DNA from: an uncultured Clostridia bacterium
Lineage (GTDB): Bacteria > Bacillota > Clostridia > Christensenellales > Borkfalkiaceae
Direction of reading: 5' to 3'
NCBI GenBank assembly: GCA_947174955.1
Contig: CAMWKX010000076.1
Coordinates: 1-6,322 of the forward strand
DNA: 6,322 nt
Positions 1 to 5,343 of this stretch are shown here, in pieces. Positions within the stretch are counted from its first letter, which is position 1, and each line of letters opens with the position of its first letter. The translations under genes and the position numbers were made by a program. The notes beneath the pieces are model-generated. The model worked only from the letters and a program-made list of their open reading frames with translations. It was not told the origin of the DNA and searched no databases.

Positions 1-76
1 AGAGAAGTTGAAGTTCGCTATCCGTGAAGGTGGCAGAACGGTTGGTTCCGGCGTTATCGCTAAGGTTCTCGGCTAA
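1..76 (+). CDS. tuf: Elongation factor Tu, C-terminal end (partial)
   Basis: Only the last 24 codons and the TAA stop (74-76) are present; the gene runs off the left edge, and the first complete codon starts at base 2. The residues read EKLKFAIREGGRTVGSGVIA and then KVLG, which matches the highly conserved end of EF-Tu domain III (family pattern: FAIREGGRTVGAGVV followed by a short tail). EF-Tu is the GTPase that carries aminoacyl-tRNA to the ribosome in the cytoplasm. A strong intrinsic terminator follows 16 bases after the stop, so tuf is the last gene of its transcript here. Identity is secure because this tail is nearly invariant; nothing can be said about the rest of the gene. Confidence 0.96.
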   Translation, partial: EKLKFAIREGGRTVGSGVIAKVLG

Positions 77-92
77 TTCAAATTAAGTAAAT

Positions 93-125
93 AAAAAGAG
101 GTGTTGCAAAACACCTCTTTTTTTT
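93..125 (+). terminator. Intrinsic terminator of tuf
   Basis: A perfect 13-bp stem (93-105 with 110-122; core AGAGGTGTT/AACACCTCT) closes a GCAA tetraloop at 106-109 and runs into eight T's on the plus strand (118-125). The GNRA loop and U-tract make this a textbook Rho-independent terminator for a highly expressed gene. Confidence 0.93.
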
Positions 126-133
126 GCTATACT
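104..133 (+). promoter_or_regulatory. Candidate promoter overlapping the tuf terminator
   Basis: TTGCAA (104-109, 4 of 6 to the -35 consensus) and TATACT (128-133, 5 of 6 to the -10) are 18 bp apart. The -35 lies in the terminator loop and the 3' stem arm fills the spacer. It would start transcription near 140, giving the gene at 207 a leader of about 67 bases. The -35 is weak and chance is possible. No better-placed promoter was found in 134-206. Confidence 0.3.
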
Positions 134-206
134 AAATTTACGGAAGGCGGGACAAACGCGTATTAAAAGACGTTTATATTTTGTAATAACTTCTGCGTGG
201 TAAGGT

Positions 207-1571
207 ATGAAAGGTTTTAAAAAATATCTGAAATTTATATTTGCGGCTTTTGCGTGCGTTTGCGCCGTGCCGTGCGCGGTATCTCCCGTGTTTGCCAATT
301 CGGGGCACGTCTACGAATACGGCGTGACCAGCTCGGGCGTGGTCGTACGAAACGAGCAAAGCGTGCTCGCCGTCGAGAGCGAAAAGCTCACCTTCGATAT
401 ACACGGCTTTCCCGATTACCCCGATATTAGCGGGTACGACTCTACGGTTACGGCGGAGTACAAATTTGTAAACACGTCCGAAAACACCGTGACGACGTCG
501 ATGGCGTTCCCGATAGATCCCGACCCGCATTGCAGCGGCGAGGCACTGCCGCCCGTGATTTGCGTCAACGGCGAGGAGGTCGCGGTCGAAACGCACCATA
601 CCTACGGCTTGTACAGTAGTTTCTACTACGAAGTCAAATATATTTACGACGGTTTTTACGAGGACGAATTTTACACTCCCGACACGAAGGTGACCGAGAT
701 TACGGTGGAGGTCGGAACAAAAAGGAAAGACTCCATAAAGCTGACCGGCAAAGTTACCTGCGGCGACGGCGCGCGCTATATGGCGGGCGGCGGTCACCCG
801 GAGAACACAATATCTTTTTATCTGAACGGTTACAGCGATTACAACAAAAGAGCATCCTTTTACGTGTTCGGCGACGCCGACGAGTTTGCTGCCGAGTGGA
901 GCTGTGCGGAGTACAAAGATCACTTATTCAGACCGGGAGAATACGTACCCTGCAGCCGCAGCGTGACGGTAACCAAGACGCGCGAGATGACCTTAAAGGA
1001 GTTTGCGCTCGAATACAGGGAGCAGGACAGTGTTGTGAGCGAGACCGACTGGTACAACGCGGTCGTAATGCAGCTGGGCGACGAAAAGGACACGGGCTAC
1101 GTCTACCGCGATTTATACGAGGATAACTTTACCCGCTGGTATCTGTACGACGTGACCGTGGGAGCCGGGGAGAGCGTTACGAACACCGTGACCGCGCAGA
1201 TATTCCCTACGAGGAAAGAACAGTACAGCCCCGACGTGTATATTTACAGATATTATCTCTCGCCCGCGCAAAGCTGGAAGAGCTTCGGCACTCTGGAAAT
1301 CGAAATAAACACCGATAATTATCTGACCCTTACCCCCTCGTTGAGTTTTACAGGAAAAGAGGGCGGTTACGTTGCCAAACTTGACGGACTGCCCGAAGGC
1401 GAGCTTGCTTTCGCGCTCTGTACTGACCCCGATCCCGAGTTGGAAAACGGCGGCTTAATAATATTGATAGTCGTGATAGTTTTAATTGTGCTTGCAGGAT
1501 TGGCTTTCACGCTCGGTCCCGTTATAGTTGCAATCGTGTATCTCGTTAAATCGAGAAAGAAAAAGCGGTGA
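207..1571 (+). CDS. Secreted, C-terminally membrane-anchored protein of unknown function
   Basis: This is a 454-residue protein that I do not recognise as a named family. Residues 1-30 are a signal peptide: basic MKGFKK start, hydrophobic core, and likely cleavage after VFA (30). The middle, about 31-410, is rich in Tyr, Asp, Glu and Thr and looks like extracellular beta-sandwich material. An early stretch (about 79-105) reads V-x-AEYKFVNTSENTV and then AFP, a pattern reminiscent of DUF4424-type secreted proteins; this is only a resemblance. Residues about 418-446 are one long hydrophobic stretch followed by KSRKKKR, giving an outside-facing body with a short basic cytoplasmic tail. No sorting motif or catalytic signature was seen. 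The start is fixed by an in-frame TAA six bases upstream (201-203). The ribosome site is poor: GGTAAGG touches the ATG. It stands alone and converges on nth. Confidence 0.88.
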   Translation: MKGFKKYLKFIFAAFACVCAVPCAVSPVFANSGHVYEYGVTSSGVVVRNEQSVLAVESEKLTFDIHGFPDYPDISGYDSTVTAEYKFVNTSENTVTTSMAFPIDPDPHCSGEALPPVICVNGEEVAVETHHTYGLYSSFYYEVKYIYDGFYEDEFYTPDTKVTEITVEVGTKRKDSIKLTGKVTCGDGARYMAGGGHPENTISFYLNGYSDYNKRASFYVFGDADEFAAEWSCAEYKDHLFRPGEYVPCSRSVTVTKTREMTLKEFALEYREQDSVVSETDWYNAVVMQLGDEKDTGYVYRDLYEDNFTRWYLYDVTVGAGESVTNTVTAQIFPTRKEQYSPDVYIYRYYLSPAQSWKSFGTLEIEINTDNYLTLTPSLSFTGKEGGYVAKLDGLPEGELAFALCTDPDPELENGGLIILIVVIVLIVLAGLAFTLGPVIVAIVYLVKSRKKKR

Positions 1572-1606
1572 GCCACCGCGGGCAAGTCCTTTAATTGCTT
1601 GCGCGG
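1565..1606 (+). other. Two competing hairpins at the stop codon of the membrane-protein gene
   Basis: GCGGTG (1565-1570) pairs with CACCGC (1574-1579) across the TGA stop at 1569-1571. An alternative stem pairs CCGCG and CAAG (1576-1580, 1583-1586) with CTTG and CGCGG (1598-1601, 1602-1606), leaving a two-base bulge. The stems share bases 1576-1579 and cannot form together. No U-tract follows, so these are not terminators by themselves; they may only protect the 3' end. Confidence 0.35.
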
Positions 1607-1632
1607 CAATCCAACTTAGTCACTGTAAAACA

Positions 1633-1671
1633 AAAGCCCCGCGGCATTGCCGCGGGGCTTTAATTTATTTT
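1633..1671. terminator. Bidirectional terminator between the membrane-protein gene and nth
   Basis: A perfect 13-bp GC-rich stem (1633-1645 with 1649-1661; AAAGCCCCGCGGC and its complement) closes an ATT loop. On the plus strand it is followed by TTTAATTTATTTTT; on the minus strand it is followed by a T-rich CTTTTGTTTTA. It can therefore end both convergent genes. The nth stop codon (1665-1667) lies inside the plus-strand T-tract. Confidence 0.9.
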
Positions 1672-2288
1672 TCGCTATAAAATTTACACTTGTCTTTCAG
1701 CGTGCAGTTAATGCAGTCGGGGCGTTGCGAGTGGCATACTCTGCGCCCGTGGTAGATAAGCCAATGGTGCGCCTTCGACCAGTCGGATTGCGGGATAACC
1801 TGTTTAAGCTGTTCCTCGACCTTAAAGGGGGTGTTCGCTTCGGCAAGTCCTAAACGGTTGGAAACGCGGAAAACGTGCGTGTCAACGGCGATTGCGTCGC
1901 CGCCGAACGCCACCGACCAGACGACGTTCGCCGTCTTCTGACCGACCCCCGCAAGACTTTTGAGCTTGTCGAAGTCGGAGGGAACTTCGCCGCCGAACTT
2001 TTCGACTATATCGCGCGAGGCGGAAAGAATGTGTGCCGCCTTGTTATGATAGAACCCGCAGGAAAATATGTATTTTTCCAGTTCCTCCTGCGTTAATTCG
2101 AGCATAGTAGCGGGTGAATTGTGTTTTTTGAAGAGTTCTGCGGTAACTTTGTTTACCCGTTCGTCGGTGCACTGTGCGGAAAGTATAACCGCAACAAGCA
2201 GTTCGTAGGGCGTTTTGAATTGCAGTGCGGGGCGCGCGTCGGGGTACAGCCGCGCCAGCTCTTTTAAAATTTCGTCGTTGGTATTCAT
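1665..2288 (-). CDS. nth: Endonuclease III (DNA glycosylase/AP lyase)
   Basis: A base-excision-repair enzyme that removes oxidised pyrimidines and nicks the abasic site. The 207 residues match the usual full length (about 210). LLVAVILSAQCTD (30-42) is the family N-terminal motif. The helix-hairpin-helix LKSLAGVGQKTANVV (109-123) carries the catalytic lysine K118. AVDTHVFRV holds the catalytic aspartate D136. The C-terminal [4Fe-4S] loop is intact: Cys185, 192, 195 and 201 in exact C-x6-C-x2-C-x5-C spacing. All key residues are present, so it should be active. No Shine-Dalgarno site precedes the ATG; instead a good promoter is placed to start transcription at the ATG itself, so it is probably read from a leaderless mRNA. 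It lies 54 bases after the DUF3343 gene on the same strand and shares a terminator with the convergent membrane-protein gene. Confidence 0.97.
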   Translation of the reverse strand: MNTNDEILKELARLYPDARPALQFKTPYELLVAVILSAQCTDERVNKVTAELFKKHNSPATMLELTQEELEKYIFSCGFYHNKAAHILSASRDIVEKFGGEVPSDFDKLKSLAGVGQKTANVVWSVAFGGDAIAVDTHVFRVSNRLGLAEANTPFKVEEQLKQVIPQSDWSKAHHWLIYHGRRVCHSQRPDCINCTLKDKCKFYSEK

Positions 2289-2294
2289 AACCGT

Positions 2295-2323
2295 ATTTTA
2301 TCACGGCTCGCGCGGGTAGTCAA
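2295..2323 (-). promoter_or_regulatory. Promoter of nth, predicted leaderless start
   Basis: On the minus strand TTGACT (-35, 2318-2323, 5 of 6) and TAAAAT (-10, 2295-2300, 5 of 6) are separated by exactly 17 bp. The seventh base beyond the -10 is 2288, the A of the nth ATG. The -35 lies in the loop of an inverted repeat and one repeat arm fills most of the spacer. Confidence 0.65.
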
Positions 2324-2339
2324 CCAGCGCGAGCCGTGA
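2301..2339. repeat. Perfect 13-bp inverted repeat around the nth promoter
   Basis: TCACGGCTCGCGC (2301-2313) is the exact complement of GCGCGAGCCGTGA (2327-2339). A further GGT/ACC pairing (2315-2317 with 2323-2325) lies inside the 13-base loop. No T-tract follows on either strand, so it is a poor intrinsic terminator even though it follows the DUF3343 stop. It may be an operator, an RNA 3'-end stabiliser for DUF3343, or both. Confidence 0.8.
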
Positions 2340-2342
2340 GCT

Positions 2343-2600
2343 TCAAAAGCCTTTGATATAAATTTTTCCGCCGCGGAAATCTATGCGCATATATCCGTAA
2401 AAGGAAGAGTAATTCATTCCTGCAATGACGTTTTTAACGCGCGACGCCGCCGAGGCCGAAAATTTAAGCGACAGCCCGCAACCGACGTTCGCTTCCTTGG
2501 GCGTGTTGATAAGCTGCGCGGGAATATTTAAAGCCCTCAATTTGGTCATACAGTCTATCGCCTGAGAGCGTGAGCGAAAGATAGCCAACATATCTGCCAT
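2343..2600 (-). CDS. DUF3343 protein (putative Se/S carrier-like)
   Basis: An 85-residue soluble protein with no signal peptide. The pattern matches DUF3343: LAIFRSRSQAIDCMTKLRAL, then NIPAQLINTPKEANVGCGLS, with a small ferredoxin-like alpha/beta size and the family Cys-Gly at C41-G42. Family members are annotated as putative Se/S carrier-like proteins and are often found beside class V aminotransferases, which is exactly the context here: a cysteine desulfurase-like gene is divergent, with 74 bases between start codons. The role as a sulfur or selenium acceptor is inferred and has not been shown for this protein. The start is supported by AAGGA (2608-2612, minus strand) seven bases upstream of the ATG. 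The domain's usual length is about 70-90 residues, so it appears complete. nth lies downstream but has its own promoter. Confidence 0.85.
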   Translation of the reverse strand: MADMLAIFRSRSQAIDCMTKLRALNIPAQLINTPKEANVGCGLSLKFSASAASRVKNVIAGMNYSSFYGYMRIDFRGGKIYIKGF

Positions 2601-2641
2601 TGTTTTTTCCTTCGTTGAACATTATTTTGTCGGTACACTAA

Positions 2642-2647
2642 TATAAT
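2642..2647 (+). promoter_or_regulatory. Candidate -10 box for the desulfurase gene
   Basis: A perfect TATAAT would start transcription near 2654, giving a leader of about 21 bases that contains the Shine-Dalgarno site at 2663. No good -35 is found at 16-18 bp. TTGAAC (2615-2620) is 21 bp away, which is too far for a typical site, so the promoter may need an activator. The same 74-bp region must also drive DUF3343 in the opposite direction. Confidence 0.45.
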
Positions 2648-2662
2648 ATGAAAGACGGTTTG

Positions 2663-2668
2663 AGGAGG
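2663..2668 (+). promoter_or_regulatory. Ribosome binding site fixing the desulfurase start
   Basis: A perfect AGGAGG six bases before the ATG at 2675. It selects that ATG over the in-frame ATG at 2648, which has no ribosome site and sits directly against the TATAAT, upstream of the expected transcription start. Confidence 0.85.
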
Positions 2669-2674
2669 GTGTAT

Positions 2675-3787
2675 ATGATTTATTTCGACAATGCCGCAAC
2701 GGGCGGTTTCAAGCCTGACGGAGTGCTCGCGGCGGCAACGGCGGCAATGAAAACCTGCGCCAACCCCGGCCGTAGCGGTCATAAGCTCTCGCTTGCGTGC
2801 GCCGAGCGGGTGTACGCCGTCCGCAATATCCTGGCCGAATTTTTCGGCGCGCCGTCTCCCGACAGAGTGGTGTTCACGAAGAACTGCACCGAGGCGCTCA
2901 ATATCGCCATATTCGGCATTTTAAAAGAGGGCGACAAGGTCGTTTCTACGGTTGCCGAGCATAACTCCGTACTGCGCCCCCTGCATTATCTCGAAAGCAA
3001 GGGTGTGAAGGTGGAGCTTGCGCCCCTTAACGAGCGCGGTGAAATCGACGTCGAATACCTCGTTAACGCGGCGCAGGGAGCAAAGGCGGTTATAGTCACG
3101 CTCGCCTCCAACGTGACGGGCACTGCGCCCGACGTTGCCGCGATAAAGCGGGGAATCGCACCCGAAACTTACCTTATCTGCGACGGCGCGCAGGCGTGCG
3201 GACATCAGAAAATCGATATTTCCGCGTCAGGAATAGACGCCCTCGCGGTGGCGGGGCACAAGGGTATGCTGGGCATACAGGGTAGCGGCGCGCTCGTATT
3301 TTCCGAGCGGTTCAATCCGTCGCCTTTGACGTTCGGCGGCACGGGCAGCGAGAGTATCAATCTGAATATGCCCGACTTTTACCCCGACAGGTTGGAGAGC
3401 GGCACGCTGTCCTATCCCGCGATAGTATCGCTGGGCGAGGGCGCGCTGTACCTTAAAAACCATCTGCACGAAAACCGCGACAGACTGCTGTACTTAACCG
3501 ACCTTATGCTCGGCGGCCTGGGCAAAATCGACGGTATCAAACTGTATTCGCAGTCCAATCATTACGGCATAGTCGCGCTTCAATTCGAAAATCTGCAATC
3601 CGAAATGGCGGCGTACCGCCTATCCGAGGAGTACTCGATCTGCGTGCGCGGCGGACTGCACTGCGCGCCGCTTATGCACAACGCGCTGTCGTCTGACGGG
3701 TTGGTGCGCGTTTCGCTTTCGGCTTTCAACAATGAAAGGGAGGTGGATTATTTCTTACGCGCGGCGGAAAAACTCGCGCAAGGGTAA
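2675..3787 (+). CDS. Cysteine desulfurase / selenocysteine lyase-like class V aminotransferase
   Basis: A cytoplasmic PLP enzyme of 370 residues, close to the family's usual ~375. It is expected to release sulfur from cysteine, or selenium from selenocysteine, as an enzyme-bound per(sulf/selen)ide. It starts MIYFDNAATGG, the standard N-terminus of this family; ANPGRSGHKLSL (29-40) is typical of the Firmicutes subgroup near DUF3343. Key residues are present: H96 in VAEHNS (stacks on PLP), D170 and Q173 in CDGAQ, the Schiff-base lysine K196 in AGHKG, and the catalytic cysteine C330 in RGGLHCAP, followed by R345. The start is the ATG after AGGAGG, not the upstream ATG at 2648. Divergent from DUF3343, its probable partner. 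Whether it feeds Fe-S assembly, tRNA thiolation or selenium metabolism cannot be decided; no iscU, sufU or selD is in the window. A hairpin terminator follows at once. Confidence 0.93.
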   Translation: MIYFDNAATGGFKPDGVLAAATAAMKTCANPGRSGHKLSLACAERVYAVRNILAEFFGAPSPDRVVFTKNCTEALNIAIFGILKEGDKVVSTVAEHNSVLRPLHYLESKGVKVELAPLNERGEIDVEYLVNAAQGAKAVIVTLASNVTGTAPDVAAIKRGIAPETYLICDGAQACGHQKIDISASGIDALAVAGHKGMLGIQGSGALVFSERFNPSPLTFGGTGSESINLNMPDFYPDRLESGTLSYPAIVSLGEGALYLKNHLHENRDRLLYLTDLMLGGLGKIDGIKLYSQSNHYGIVALQFENLQSEMAAYRLSEEYSICVRGGLHCAPLMHNALSSDGLVRVSLSAFNNEREVDYFLRAAEKLAQG

Positions 3788-3803
3788 AGCCCTACCTGTT
3801 CAT

Positions 3804-3837
3804 AAGTCCTGCAAAAATTGCGGGGCTTTTATTTTTT
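3804..3837 (+). terminator. Intrinsic terminator of the desulfurase gene
   Basis: An 11-bp stem (3804-3814, AAGTCCTGCAA, with 3818-3828, TTGCGGGGCTT; two G-U pairs) closes an AAA loop and is followed by TTATTTTTT. The T-tract touches the stop codon (3836-3838) of the convergent gene. AAAGCCC at 3786-3792 can also pair with GGGCTTT at 3823-3829, an alternative outer stem. On the minus strand there is no T-tract, so this is probably a one-way terminator. Confidence 0.8.
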
Positions 3838-4141
3838 ATATCGATTTGAGCTTTTGGATAATCTGGCGCAGCTTCTGCCGCTTAAAGCCGTCCAAAAGGG
3901 GCGCTAAGGTGTTGTAAAAGTTGTCTAAGTCGGCGTTGGTCAGCGTTCCTTCCCGCTTGCCCTGTTCGGCTTGCGCGATTATGGTCTGCAAAATCTGCCC
4001 CTCGCTCTTGCCGTTGAACGCCTTCGCCATCATTGCCGCCATATTCACCGTCTGATTGTAGTTGTCACTGCTCCCCGACTGCGCACCGGTTGCATCGGTC
4101 GCACTGCCGCCGCTTTGGGTATACGATTTAAAGTCCTTCAT
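3836..4141 (-). CDS. Small unknown protein, Gly/Ser linker plus helical C-terminus
   Basis: A 101-residue protein I do not recognise. It starts MKDFKSYTQSGG, runs through a Gly/Ser/Thr-rich, probably disordered segment (10-29), then a likely helical region (about 31-60, Met/Ala-rich at MAAMMAKAF and continuing GQILQTIIAQAEQ), and ends in an amphipathic, basic helix, DGFKRQKLRQIIQKLKSI. No signal peptide, membrane segment or cysteine. An in-frame ATG exists upstream (4214-4216), but it lies inside the divergent gene and has no ribosome site; the ATG at 4141 has GGGGGA five bases upstream, a modest site, and gives the cleaner protein. It is divergent from another small unknown gene, with 69 bases between starts, so the two may be co-regulated. 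It converges with the desulfurase gene. Confidence 0.75.
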   Translation of the reverse strand: MKDFKSYTQSGGSATDATGAQSGSSDNYNQTVNMAAMMAKAFNGKSEGQILQTIIAQAEQGKREGTLTNADLDNFYNTLAPLLDGFKRQKLRQIIQKLKSI

Positions 4142-4210
4142 AATTTCCCCCGCATATAATGTAATAAAGCCGAAAAAGGCTCTATACAGTTTATGACGGA
4201 GGTCGACTTT
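4142..4210. promoter_or_regulatory. Divergent control region of the small-gene pair
   Basis: The region is AT-rich. On the plus strand TATAAT (4155-4160) and TATACA (4183-4188) are possible -10 boxes, but neither has a good -35 at 16-18 bp. On the minus strand TTGCAT (4211-4216) and TAAACT (4188-4193) are 17 bp apart and could serve the leftward gene. A small AGCC/GGCT hairpin lies at 4168-4181. None of these is decisive. Confidence 0.3.
4198..4202 (+). promoter_or_regulatory. Ribosome binding site fixing the start at 4211
   Basis: GGAGG, eight bases before the ATG at 4211. It lies downstream of the alternative in-frame ATG at 4193, which has no site of its own, so the shorter 100-residue protein is the supported one. 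Confidence 0.8.
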
Positions 4211-4513
4211 ATGCAACTACTCGTGCTTGTGCTGATGCTGATGATGTCGGGCAAAAACACGAATATAAAAGAACTCAAACCCATTTTAGAGGAGTTCGGA
4301 GGGGGACAGGCGGCGGAAGCTTTCAAGCAGGCGGAGGAGCTTTCGGGTATGATTTCGGCGGTTCAGTCGCTTGCCGCTATGCCGCAACAGCCTTCCCCGC
4401 CGCCCGCCGAAGAGTGCCCGCCGAGCGGCGGCTATCCGCTTGCACCGATAGCCAATATCGCTGACGAAAGAATTACATATTGCTTATCGCGTTACATAGC
4501 TTTGGGGGAATGA
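4211..4513 (+). CDS. Small unknown protein with hydrophobic N-terminus and proline-rich middle
   Basis: A 100-residue protein I do not recognise. Residues 1-13 (MQLLVLVLMLMMS) are hydrophobic and Met/Leu-rich but short for a membrane helix and lack the usual basic start of a signal peptide. Residues 19-57 are probably helical (IKELKPILEEFGG, then AAEAFKQAEELSGMISAVQS). A proline-rich, low-complexity stretch follows (59-79, QQPSPPPAEECPP) and a distinct C-terminal block, NIADERITYCLSRYIALGE. The start is fixed by GGAGG at 4198-4202; the ATG at 4193 is rejected. It is divergent from the small gene at 3836-4141, which likewise combines short helical blocks with a low-complexity linker, so the pair may work together; this is inference only. 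It ends only nine bases before the -35 of the next gene's promoter, with no terminator between. Confidence 0.75.
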   Translation: MQLLVLVLMLMMSGKNTNIKELKPILEEFGGGQAAEAFKQAEELSGMISAVQSLAAMPQQPSPPPAEECPPSGGYPLAPIANIADERITYCLSRYIALGE

Positions 4514-4522
4514 AAGTAAATC

Positions 4523-4551
4523 TTGCATTTTGCGGCGCGTTGTGATACAAT
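4523..4551 (+). promoter_or_regulatory. Promoter of the TIM-barrel gene, predicted leaderless start
   Basis: TTGCAT (-35, 4523-4528, 4 of 6) and TACAAT (-10, 4546-4551, 5 of 6) are 17 bp apart. The seventh base after the -10 is 4558, the A of the ATG. Only AAAAAT separates the -10 from the ATG, so no Shine-Dalgarno site is possible in a transcript from here. Confidence 0.6.
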
Positions 4552-4557
4552 AAAAAT

Positions 4558-5343
4558 ATGAAAATAGGAATATCCACTGCGGCGCTGTTTCCCGAAAAGC
4601 ACACGGAAGAGGCGGCGCGCATAATTAAATCGCTGGGCGCGGAAGTGGCGGAGGTTTTCTTTTCCACCTTCTACGAGTACCGCCCCGAGTTCTCCAAGGC
4701 GCTCGCACCGCAAATCGAGGGGTTAAAGGTCAACTCGGTACATACCGTGCCTCTCAATTTCGAGGGCAACTTTTTCAATCCCACGCGTAGGGTGCGCGGC
4801 GACGGCTTCTACTGGCTCGACCAGCTTGCGCGGTCGGCGCAGCTTTTAGGTTGCGAAAATTACACCTTCCACGGTTTTATGCGCGCGGGCAATATGCGCG
4901 ACGATATGCGGTTTATCGGGGAGAGGATAGCCGAGGCGCACTCTTTTGCGGCGGGCTACGGCGTCAATTTATGCCTGGAAAACACGGCATATTATGCGTT
5001 CAACCGCCCGTCGTTCTTCAAAGAGGTCAGAAATTACTGCCCCGATCTGTACGGCGGTTTCGATTTGAAGCAGGCGCGGCGGAGCGGGTATCCCTGGCAG
5101 ATGTATATAGCCGAAATGTCGGGCGCGATTGCGTACGTGCATATCTCCGATATGGACGAAAACGGAAAAATGTGTCTGCCGGGCAAGGGTATTTACGATT
5201 TTTCGGAGATTTTCAAGCGGCTTAAAGGCGCGGGCTTCGACGGCAACGTTTTAATCGAGGCGTACCGCGGCGATTACGGCGGCTTTGACGAGCTGAAAGA
5301 GAGTATGGACTTTCTGAAAGGGATTGAGGACAAGCTGAAATGA
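4558..5343 (+). CDS. Sugar-phosphate isomerase/epimerase-like TIM-barrel protein (AP endonuclease 2 superfamily)
   Basis: A 261-residue cytoplasmic protein with the fold signature of the xylose isomerase-like/AP endonuclease family 2 barrels, whose members are metal-dependent isomerases, epimerases or nucleases. It opens KIGISTAAL on the first strand. Likely metal ligands at strand ends are in order: E141 in LCLENTAYY, D169 in YGGFDLKQAR, H195 in YVHISDMD and E234 in VLIEAYRG; PGKGIYDF (208-215) is the usual glycine loop after the histidine. H62 and H105 (TFHGF) are further candidates. Family membership is strong, but the substrate cannot be read from sequence. The length fits single-domain members (~260-280). 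No ribosome site precedes the ATG, and the promoter placement predicts a leaderless mRNA. It overlaps the following lipoprotein gene by ATGA, so the two form an operon. Confidence 0.88.
   Translation: MKIGISTAALFPEKHTEEAARIIKSLGAEVAEVFFSTFYEYRPEFSKALAPQIEGLKVNSVHTVPLNFEGNFFNPTRRVRGDGFYWLDQLARSAQLLGCENYTFHGFMRAGNMRDDMRFIGERIAEAHSFAAGYGVNLCLENTAYYAFNRPSFFKEVRNYCPDLYGGFDLKQARRSGYPWQMYIAEMSGAIAYVHISDMDENGKMCLPGKGIYDFSEIFKRLKGAGFDGNVLIEAYRGDYGGFDELKESMDFLKGIEDKLK

Noticed and set aside
174..923. A 249-codon open frame on the minus strand
   Set aside because: It lies opposite the 454-residue secreted protein, has no recognisable domain and contains long Arg/Val/His-rich runs typical of antisense reading of a GC-rich gene. 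The plus-strand gene has a clear signal peptide and anchor.
2301..2339. The 13-bp inverted repeat as an intrinsic terminator of DUF3343
   Set aside because: No T-tract follows on the minus strand (TAAAATACGG) or on the plus strand. It is kept as a repeat or possible operator instead.
4142..4216. A 25-residue N-terminal extension of the leftward small protein
   Set aside because: It would start inside the divergent gene with no ribosome site and crosses the shared promoter region. The ATG at 4141 with GGGGGA upstream is better supported.
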